Shown piece after piece: positions 37,601 to 47,419 of a DNA stretch of 64,000 nt; position 1 is the first letter of the stretch, and every line of letters starts with the position of its first letter. The position numbers and the translations under genes were made by a program. Below the pieces are notes generated by a model, which did no database searches, was not told the origin of the DNA, and was given only the letters and a program-made list of their open reading frames with translations. Source of the stretch: Sinonovacula constricta (lineage: Eukaryota > Mollusca > Bivalvia > Cardiida > Solecurtidae); the NCBI GenBank assembly GCA_007844125.1, contig CM017565.1, positions 9,126,885-9,190,884 of the forward strand. The letters run 5' to 3'.

Positions 37601-40600
37601 AAAATACCTGCAGTAAGTAAGACCACATGACGGTCGATTTTATGGGGAATTACAAATCTAGTCTTTGCTTACCAACGATAATATCTCTGTGCATATGTGC
37701 TTGTAGTTGTTTTAAGATACGTCTTTCACTTTCCCAACAGCTTGTGGCGATATATTTCATTGTGTTAACTCTGCAAGTTTCATTGCTTTTCTTCATGACA
37801 TCAATGACGCATCTTTGGCATTCTCCTGCAGTTGTGATCGAGTGGTGGGGAGTTGATACGCAATACAACTGGGCACGTACAGACGGTATTCACAACATCA
37901 AAACTTTAGTGCCATACTGATGCCTTATTATGGAAGGGAAGTGATTTTATATAAAGATCAACTTGGTATTAAAATCATCCTGCAGAAAACAATACACTTG
38001 TTTCAGGGTCATAAACCACCTAATCTTAATGTTACTGGTAAACACGATATGTTTTGTACATAATATATAAGATACTATGTTGTTGCCAAAATGCCTAAAT
38101 ATTTGTTGTTCAGTTGAAACAAACGTTTTTGTCTGTATAAATGGCATGTAAAAAAGATCGCATTCATGACAGCTTTGGTAAGAATCGGTACTCATGGTAT
38201 TTGGTCGTTAATCTGAGCAAATGGTACATATTGTTCACGAACAACCAACGCTTTATTGGCAGTAATTGACCGATCCGCCATCACGCCGGAGGAAAATTAT
38301 TTTCCGGGCGTGTCATTTTGTACACAGCCACTTGTTAACCGTTGACATCTCCAGCAGAGGGCAGGTGATCTAAAGTGACTTCTAGATCAACGTTTTATAA
38401 GTGATTTACGGTACATAGTGTTTAGGAATATATGCCCAAATACAACTGTGTATATATTTTTATTTATATTGATATTCCAGATCTTTGCAAAAAACGTTGT
38501 TTTTGAGATTTAAAATAGAAAACATGACATAGTCCTATGACTACTGCAGCATGCATTAAAATTTGAAGAGGCACAGGAGAAAGGTATCCACATGCTAGTC
38601 AGATGTAAAAAATACAACAAAACTGTAACGAGATATAATACAATATAGAGCAAAACCTACATTTACCGCCTTGGAACATGGGCCGACTGTATTGCTTAAA
38701 CCAGTTATTTAGAGATCTAACCTTGCATTTCCTGAGGAGTTTTTCAAATTCAAGGCAGTAAGAAAAAGACTTATTCCTCCGAAACAAAACTATACATGCG
38801 ACGACGACTCCCTGATCCAGGTCATAACGTCATTAAGAAGAAAGTAGCGACGCCATTAATTTAAAATGTCTACATTGTATTTGGGTGAGAGGTCTTAAGA
38901 GAAACAAGTTCAGAGGAGAAATAAACTGTTTGAAGCTACAATGTTCAAATGACATTGTAATCCCAAACGCCATAAATCTGTGCGAAGTGAGGAAACATTG
39001 GGACAGGTGAAATTTGTAATTAGAAAAAACGCTGCAAGGGTCCTTAAGCGGACTCAAGAGAGATGCTACGAACACGTGTCCAGGTGTTTACAGAATGTGA
39101 AACTATGTTGTTAATTTACTCTGTACACAATATTCGCATACGAAATATGAATACATCCAAAACATGATTACATGTTTTAAAATATTAACAATCATTAGAC
39201 AAAACCACAAACATTTTTAAATTTACAAACAATTAACAATTACTTAACAAAAATGAGGTAATAAGTGTACACTGAAGAAAACTCAGACCAGAGTAACGGG
39301 ACTTTCAAATACTATATTTGTCTATACGATTTTTGTAGTAGTTTTATTGACCCAATGTTGTACAGTCCAGAATTGTCATAAACATTTTACAATATTTCAC
39401 AAGAAATTGCGAACTGCATGTCTAAAAGAGTAAATAGTTCTGAGAAATAGATGAGTTGCTAGACCCGACACAAAAAAGGTATCGATACTCTGCAACATCT
39501 GTTAATGATTGTCAATGGTGCTACTTGTACGACTCAGTGGTAGATAAATTAGTCCTTTGGTTTTTGTAGTTGCTGTAAACGCATTCAACGAAACAAATGT
39601 TATTAGCAGCTTCATTCGCAGGTACAAGACAAAATTATCATAAATATTCTGACAGACTGTTTTTGGTGCTTAAATAAAATTATTTTTAGGTAAGCTATAA
39701 GGACGGTATAATTTTACTTTAATTGTAGGATTTTGTTAAATATATTATTATCTTGAAAGACATTGGGTAAGTCGATGAAATAAATGTATATGTGCATGTT
39801 TCTAATGTATTTTATTTTAGTGAAACAGAGTCATTGTTGTAACTGTTTATCAAAACGAGGTTTTAAAGCACGGTTAGTGTAATTTTAATTTTAGAACTAA
39901 CTTTTTATAAAGATACATAAAATAAAGATGCATGCCAGAGATATAAAAAAAGAGTGGTCAGATTTGAAGTAGAACCTTTTTGGCTTCTTTTAAATTTAAC
40001 AATATGTGTTTTGTTTTATCATAAAATAACGTTTTTAAAATAAATAATTATCCAATTTGTGTTTAGAAAACAACTTTCAGTCTAAATAGTGGGCAAAGAC
40101 TTATACGTTTCTTTTTTGTTTGTATTATAGTTAAAACAATTCTTAATATAGACACATTTATTATGAAAAGCCCGGAACATACTGTCAGGAATTGTGTTTA
40201 TCAGTTTATCCTTGTCCGAAAATTACAGGTTTTCTCGTTCTGTATAACGCCCTTCGGTGAAAATAAATGGAAATAAAGAGGCACAAGGATTACTGAGTTA
40301 CATAAAAGATTAAAGGAAGATATGGCTGTCTTGGCTTTCTATATTGTTACAATAATTTCATGTCAAAACATCCAAGTTTTGATGGAGTCTGTTCTCTCAA
40401 AAGTCGAAGTGTGCTTGACCTTGTTCTATCGTTTCGACAATAGGGTAAGGTATAGCGTAGATTCAGACGAATGCTACACTTCTATGTTTTGCAAGCGAGA
40501 CATGGAAGTGTACGTCTACATTTTAGCATGCTACATATTTTCTTCTAGCTAAGTTATAGCGAGAAGGTAAAACAATGCAATGCTTAATGTTTAGGAGGAT

Positions 40601-41042
40601 ATGGAATACCCATTAATGTCTATCCTATGCGACAAACATTTGACTGTTGTCAGAAACCCGTGGTTCATTGAATAGCTGCTAGATATAGAGCAGCTTACAG
40701 CGGCCACCGTGTGAGAAAATGGAACACTATTTTCAGTCAACAACAACAATTAACTTGAAAAACAAGAAGAAATAGTCATTAAACCAGCAGAAATGGGGAC
40801 AGGAGAAGTAGAATTCAATCAATAATAGCAGAATTTGTTTTATAAACAGCAATGACAATGAATGCTCTAAATGCTAGAACTCAAACAATCTTTATTTTGA
40901 CAGAAAACAGAATGTTACAAAATAAACACAAACATTGCATTAGATAAAAGCCAAAGGTGAACCGACATTTATATGACGACTTACTCTAAACAGCATGTAT
41001 TGATAAATATTAAGTAATTCGTCTCTTATCAAATATCTTTCT
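34667..41042 (-). CDS. C-terminal part of a divergent TIR-like domain protein, three exons
   Basis: Exons 41042-40985, 37868-37673 and 34770-34667 join in phase, ending in TAA at 34,669-34,667 and giving 118 residues. Donors are GTAAGT and GTAAGC; the last acceptor is strong (TTTTTCTCAG), the first has a poor pyrimidine tract. The order of features follows a TIR domain: a helix (IRDELLNIYQ, residues 5-14); the box 2 region (ITTAGE where TIR domains have a Pro-Gly loop); VIDVMKKSNET (helix and strand); YIATSCWESE (residues 59-67, like the WCxxE segment); then RDIIVALIIEAP (a strand, residues 80-91) and a charged C-terminus with no FW box 3. TIR domains signal in innate immunity or cleave NAD+. 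The N-terminal part with box 1 is missing here, and the catalytic Glu cannot be judged. The second exon is the best supported; the family call is moderate. Confidence 0.5.
35690..36800. repeat. 59-bp minisatellite inside the last intron of the TIR-like gene
   Basis: About 18 units carry GCTAACGAGACGTTTGACAT and TATGTGATATGTG, then ATTAATTACGTTTGTGTGTC. Units between about 36,100 and 36,590 are nearly identical, in exact 59-base steps. Units at both edges are progressively degraded, the pattern expected from unequal crossing-over acting in the middle. Confidence 0.95.
37880..40980. other. intron of the TIR-like gene
   Basis: An open frame at 38,599-38,787 (-) ends at a donor-like site (GGCG then GTAAAT), but its phase does not join the exon at 37,868. 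An open frame at 40,322-40,552 (+) has no support. Nothing else recognised. Confidence 0.35.
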
Positions 41043-41049
41043 CTGAAGT

Positions 41050-42390
41050 GTTTTACTTATATATTTTTTTCTAATTTTAAAATAATGCTCATAGTTTGCA
41101 TTATAACCAAAGCTCAACTCTCATATGTGTCGTTTTGACTTTGACTGCAGGATGGAACGACTTTTAGGATTTTTCGATGGCGTAATTCTAAGCGACCTAG
41201 GGTCCAACATTGATTGCAGAATTGGACCACCTTAGTGACAGTTGGATGATGTTGTCAAAGCGACATAAATGTCTGATTTTCTGCAAAATAGCACCATCTT
41301 CACGATTGTCTGATCGTGTTTATCTAAGCAACTTGATGGTCTGACTTTGACTGCAGGATGTGTTAACCTTCAAGATTGTTTGATCGTGTTATCTGACCTG
41401 ATCTTGTACCAACAACTATTACTGGCACGAGGAGGTGCTGCCCTGGTGGCTGCACAATCTAAATTTCATTGAGGTTTAAATGTTCACCTGCAAAATTAAT
41501 CACTTTTAACCCGTAACAAGATGTTAGAAGGAATTCCAAAAAAGTGACATTGGAAAACAAGCGCACAAAAGCGTGAAATTACAGGGCTGCTAGCGTGTTC
41601 ATTTCCCTGCCTAATGAACATCTTGGAACAAATTTGATTTATGTTGTATAGTGATCCCGAATTCCACAACTGTTTGTGATTATTGATAAATGCTGATACA
41701 TATGGCCAGTGATGTTAGCTAAGATACTGAGATAAATTGCATCTGATAGGCTCTACGTTTAATCGTTGTTTCACATTTCTAGTCTTGATTAGGATCCAAA
41801 ACAAAAATATCTAACAAAAGACATGGGGCGTATTTTGTTTCTAAAAACAAGATACCACGAAAGATTATACTATAAAATACGGTTCATCTTTTCAATAGCT
41901 TATGAAGATAATTGAGATTTTTGAAACAGGCACTTGAGATCATTACAGATGTAACGGAATCCAATATTTGCCAGTGGATTTTCGGAGCCAAACTGATTAT
42001 TTAAAAGCCGACAAGTTGCAGTCTCGATTATTATGCTAATTTAACTTAATTGTTGTTCTAATGGAAAGTTTTGCAACAGATAATATAATGCCGGTTTCAT
42101 CGTTTACTGAAATAAACTAGTAGTTTAGGTTTTTGGCAAACAATTTCCATCCTTAACAATCTTAGCACAAATGCACCATAACGATTATATCTTTAATGAC
42201 GAATGTAAATGAATACTAAATTGCAGATGGACTTTAAGTAATTCTAATGTTAGAATATGACGAAGGCAAAGCACTGTAAAGGAATCAGAGAATGGCGACG
42301 AAGTCTACCTGATATCATTACACTTTGGAAACAGTTATGGATACAATATTTATCATCTCACCCAAATATAATGTGAACAGTATTGCCACC
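41050..42390. other. region upstream of the TIR-like exons
   Basis: The 5' exons of the TIR-like gene should lie here or beyond the satellite, but none was identified. Two imperfect direct copies of a segment are present: TTTGACTTTGACTGCAGGAT at about 41,133 and TCTGACTTTGACTGCAGGAT at about 41,340. Each is near a GATTGTCTGATCGTGTT or GATTGTTTGATCGTGTT motif. Confidence 0.35.
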
Positions 42391-42392
42391 CC

Positions 42393-45300
42393 AGTCGGCT
42401 CTTTTGTTAACTCTCCAGTCGGCCTTTTTGGTTGACTGTCCAGTCGTCCCTTTTGTTGACTCTCCAGTCGACCCTTTTGTTGACTCTCCAGTCGACCCTT
42501 TAGCTGACTCTCCAGTCGGCCCGTTTGTTGACTCTCCAGTCGGCCCTTTTGTTGACTCTCCAGTCGGCCCTTTTGCTGACTCTCCAGTCGGCCCGTTTGT
42601 TCACTCTCCAGTCGGCCCTTTTGTTGACTCTCCAGTCGACCCTTTTGTTGACTCTCCAGTCGGCCCTTTTGCTGACTCTCCAGTCGACCCTTTTGTTGAC
42701 TCTCCAGTCGACCCTTTTGTTGACTCTCCAGTCGGCCCTTTTGTTGAATCTCCATTCGGCCCTTTTGTTGACTCTCCAGTCGGCCCTTTTGCTGACTCTC
42801 CATTCGGCCCTTTTGTTGACTCTCCAGTCGGCCCTTGTGTTGACTCTCTAGTTGGCCCTTTTCTTGATTCTCCAGTCAGCCTTTTTGTTGACTCTCCAGT
42901 CGGCCCTTTTGTTGCCTCTCCAGTCGGCCCTTTTGTTGACTCTCCAGTCGGCCCTTTTGTTGACTCTCCAGTCGGCCCTTTTGTTGACTCTCCAGTCGGC
43001 CCTTTTGTTGACTCTCCAGTCGGTTCTTTTGTTGGTTCTCCAATCGGCCCTTGCCATTTTGTTGACTCTCCAGAAGGCCCTTGCCCTTTTGTTGACTCTC
43101 CAGTAGGCCCTTGCCCTTTTGTTGACTCTCCAGTCGGCCCATCCCTTTTGTTGACTCTCCAGTCGGCCCTTGCCATTTTGTTGACTCTCCAGTCGGCCCT
43201 TTTGTTGACTCTCCAGTCGGTCCTTTTGTTGACTCTCCAGTCGGCCCTTGCCCTTTTGCTGACTCTCCAGTCGGCCCTTGCCCTTTTGTTGACTCTCCAG
43301 TCGGCCCTTTTGTTGACTCTCCAGTCGGCCCTTTTCTTGACTCTTCAGTCGGCCCTTGCTCTTTTGTTGACTCTCCAGTCGGCCCTTTCGCTGACTCTCC
43401 AGTCGGCCCCTTTGTTGACTCTCCAGTCGGCCCCTTTGTTGACTCTCCAGTCGGCCCTTTTGCTGACTCTCCAGTCGGTCCTTGACCATTTGTTGACTCT
43501 CCAGTCAACCATATTGTTGACTCTCCAGTCGGCCCTTTTGTTGACTCTCCAGTCGGCCCTTGACCTTTTGTTGACTCTCCAGCCGACCCTTTTGTTGACT
43601 CTCCAGTCGGCCCTTTTGTTGACTCTCCAGTCGGCCCTTGACCTTTTGTTGACTCTCCAGTCGGCCCCTTTGTTGACTCTCCAGTCGGCCCCTTTGTTGA
43701 CTCTCCAGTCGGCCCTTTTGTTGACTCTCCAGTCGGCCCTTGACCTTTTGTTGACTCTCCAGTCGACCCTTTTGTTGACTCTCCAGTCGGCCCTTTTGTT
43801 GACTCTCCAGTCGGCCCTTTTGTTGACTCTCCAGTCGGCCCTTTTGTTGACTCTCCAGTCGGCCCTTGACCTTTTGTTGACTCTCCAGTCGGCCCTTGAC
43901 CTTTTGTTGACTCTCCAGTCGGCCCTTTTGTTGACTCTCCAGTCGGCCCTTTTACTGACTCTCCAGTCGGCCCTTTTGTTGACTCTCAAGTCGGCCCTTT
44001 TGCTGACTCTCCAGTCGGCCCTTTTGCTGACTCTCCAGTCGGCCCTTTTGCTGACTCTCCAGTCGGCCCTTTTGTTGACTCTCCAGTCGGCCCTTTTGCT
44101 GACTCTCCAGTCGGCCCGTTTGTTCACTCTCCAGTCGGCCCTATTGTTGACTCTCCAGTCGGCCCTTTTGCTGACTCTCCAGTCGGCCCTATTGTTGACT
44201 CTCCAGTCGACCCTATTGTTGACTCTCCAGTCGACCCTATTGTTGACTCTCGAGTCGGCCCTATTGTGGACTCTCCAGTCGGCCCTATATTTGACTCTCC
44301 AGTCGGCCCTTTTGTTGACTCTCCAGTCGGCCCTATTGTTGACTCTCCAGTCGGCCCTTTTGCTGACTCTCCAGTCTGTCCTTGACCATTTGTTGACTCT
44401 CCAGTCAACCATATTGTTGACTCTCCAGTCGGCCCTTTTGTTGACTCTCCAGTCGGCCCTTGACCTTTTGTTGACTCTCCAGTCGACCCTTTTGTTGACT
44501 CTCCAGTCGGCCCTTTTGTTGACTCTCCAGTCGGCCCTTGACCTTTTGTTGACTCTCCAGTCGGCCCCTTTGTTGACTCTCCAGTCGGCCCCTTTGTTGA
44601 CTCTCCAGTCGGCCCTTTTGTTGACTCTCCAGTCGGCCCTTGACCTTTTGTTTACTCTCCAGTCGACCCTTTTGTTGACTCTCCAGTCGGCCCTTTTGTT
44701 GACTCTCCAGTCGGCCCTTTTGTTGACTCTCCAGTCGGCCCTTTTGTTGACTCTCCAGTCGGCCCTTGACCTTTTGTTGACTCTCCAGTCGGCCCTTGAC
44801 CTTTTGTTGACTCTCCAGTCGGCCCCTTTGTTGACTCTCCAGTCGGCCCCTTTGTTGACTCTCCAGTCGGCCCTTTTGTTGACTCTCCAGTCGGCCCTTG
44901 ACCTTTTGTTGACTCTCCAGTCGACCCTTTTGTTGACTCTCCAGTCGGCCCTTTTGTTGACTCTCCAGTCGGCCCTTTTGTTGACTCTCAAGTCGGCCCT
45001 TTTGCTGACTCTCCAGTCGGCCCTTTTGCTGACTCTCCAGTCGGCCCTTTTGCTGACTCTCCAGTCGGCCCTTTTGTTGACTCTCCAGTCGGCCCTTTTG
45101 CTGACTCTCCAGTCAGCCCGTTTGTTCACTCTCCAGTCGGCCCTTTTGTTGACTCTCCAGTCGGCCCTTTTGCTGACTCTCCAGTCGGCCCTATTGTTGA
45201 CTCTCCAGTCGGCCCTATTGTTGACTCTCCAGTCGACCCTATTGTTGACTCTCGAGTCGGCCCTATTGTGGACTCTCCAGTCGGCCCTATTTTTGACTCT

Positions 45301-47322
45301 CCAGTCGGCCCTTTTGTTGACTCTCCAGTCGGCCCTATTGTTGACTCTCCAGTCGGCCCTTTTGTTGACTCTCCAGTCGGCCCTATTGTTGACTCTCCAG
45401 TCGGCCCTTTTGCTGACTCTCCAGTCGGCCCTTTTGCTGACTCTCCAGTCGACCCTTTTGTTGACTCTCCAGTCGGCCCTATTGTTGACTCTCCAGTCGG
45501 CCCTATTGTTGACTCTCCAGTCGGCCCTATTGTTGACTCTCCAGTCGGCCCTATTGTTGACTCTCCAGTCGGCCCTATTGTTGACTCTCCAGTCGACCCT
45601 TTTGTTGACTCTCCAGTCGGCCCTATTATTGACTCTCCAGTCGGCCCTTTTGTTGACTCTCCAGTCGACCCTATTGTTGACTCTCCAGTCGACCCTTTTG
45701 CTGACTCTCCAGTCGGCCCTATTGTTGACTCTCCAGTCGACCCTATTGTTGACTCTCCAGTCGGCCCTTTTGTTGACTCTCGAGTCGGCCCTATTGTTGA
45801 CTCTCCAGTCGACCCTATTGTTGACTCTCCAGTCGGCCCTTTTGTTGACTCTCCAGTCGGCCCTTGACCTTTTGTTGACTCTCCAGTCGGCCCCTTTGTT
45901 GACTCTCCAGTCGGCCCCTTTGTTGACTCTCCAGTCGGCCCTTTTGTTGACTCTCCAGTCGGCCCTTGACCTTTTGTTTACTCTCCAGTCGACCCTTTTG
46001 TTGACTCTCCAGTCGGCCCTTTTGTTGACTCTCCAGTCGGCCCTTTTGTTGACTCTCCAGTCGGCCCTTTTGTTGACTCTCCAGTCGGCCCTTGACCTTT
46101 TGTTGACTCTCCAGTCGGCCCTTGACCTTTTGTTGACTCTCCAGTCGGCCCCTTTGTTGACTCTCCAGTCGGCCCCTTTGTTGACTCTCCAGTCGGCCCT
46201 TTTGTTGACTCTCCAGTCGGCCCTTGACCTTTTGTTGACTCTCCAGTCGACCCTTTTGTTGACTCTCCAGTCGGCCCTTTTGTTGACTCTCCAGTCGGCC
46301 CTTTTGTTGACTCTCCAGTCGGCCCTTTTACTGACTCTCCAGTCGGCCCTTTTGTTGACTCTCAAGTCGGCCCTTTTGCTGACTCTCCAGTCGGCCCTTT
46401 TGCTGACTCTCCAGTCGGCCCTTTTGCTGACTCTCCAGTCGGCCCTTTTGTTGACTCTCCAGTCGGCCCTTTTGCTGACTCTCCAGTCAGCCCGTTTGTT
46501 CACTCTCCAGTCGGCCCTTTTGTTGACTCTCCAGTCGGCCCTTTTGCTGACTCTCCAGTCGGCCCTATTGTTGACTCTCCAGTCGGCCCTATTGTTGACT
46601 CTCCAGTCGACCCTATTGTTGACTCTCGAGTCGGCCCTATTGTGGACTCTCCAGTCGGCCCTATTTTTGACTCTCCAGTCGGCCCTTTTGTTGACTCTCC
46701 AGTCGGCCCTATTGTTGACTCTCCAGTCGGCCCTTTTGTTGACTCTCCAGTCGGCCCTATTGTTGACTCTCCAGTCGGCCCTTTTGCTGACTCTCCAGTC
46801 GGCCCTTTTGCTGACTCTCCAGTCGACCGTTTTGTTGACTCTCCAGTCGGCCCTATTGTTGACTCTCCAGTCGGCCCTATTGTTGACTCTCCAGTCGGCC
46901 CTATTGTTGACTCTCCAGTCGGCCCTATTGTTGACTCTCCAGTCGGCCCTATTGTTGACTCTCCAGTCGACCCTTTTGTTGACTCTCCAGTCGGCCCTAT
47001 TATTGACTCTCCAGTCGGCCCTTTTGTTGACTCTCCAGTCGACCCTATTGTTGACTCTCCAGTCGACCCTTTTGCTGACTCTCCAGTCGGCCCTATTGTT
47101 GACTCTCCAGTCGACCCTATTGTTGACTCTCCAGTCGGCCCTTTTGTTGACTCTCGAGTCGGCCCTATTGTTGACTCTCCAGTCGACCCTATTGTTGACT
47201 CTCCAGTCGGCCCTATTGTTGACTCTCCAGTCGGCCCTTTTGTTGACTCTCCAGTCGGCCCTATTGTTGACTCTCCAGTCGACCCTATTGTTGACTCTCC
47301 AGTCGACCCTTTTGCTTGCTGA
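42393..47322. repeat. 4.9 kb satellite array of 24-bp monomers with higher-order repeats
   Basis: About 200 monomers are built on GACTCTCCAGTCGGCCC followed by TTTTGTT. Some are 30 bases, carrying an extra TTGACC-type insertion. Longer periods are visible: a marker with CAACCATATTG recurs after 900 bases (43,481 to 44,381); a TTTAC variant recurs after 1,326 bases (44,641 to 45,967); another marker recurs after 1,374 bases (45,268 to 46,642), which is 1,326 plus two monomers. Because 24 and 30 are multiples of three and the units lack stops in several frames, open frames of 1,676 codons (+, 42,383-47,413) and 1,328 codons (-, 43,345-47,331) result, with units reading LLTLQSAL or ADWRVNKR. I treat these as non-coding. 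Confidence 0.97.
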
Positions 47323-47419
47323 CCCTTCCATGGCGGTAGCTGTTTGGGTTTTCTCTATCTTATATGTTTCCTTATATTTGTGTTATATTTTACATTTGAC
47401 TAACATTGATTGATAAATT

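Noticed and set aside
37627..37920. A 97-codon + strand open frame with hydrophobic segments
   Set aside because: Antisense to the TIR-like exon; the minus strand has matching splice sites and phase on both sides.
42318..43508. Several overlapping open frames of 84-213 codons with repeats such as ESQQKGRL or KGPTGEST
   Set aside because: They are other-frame readings of the same 24-bp satellite and have no independent support.
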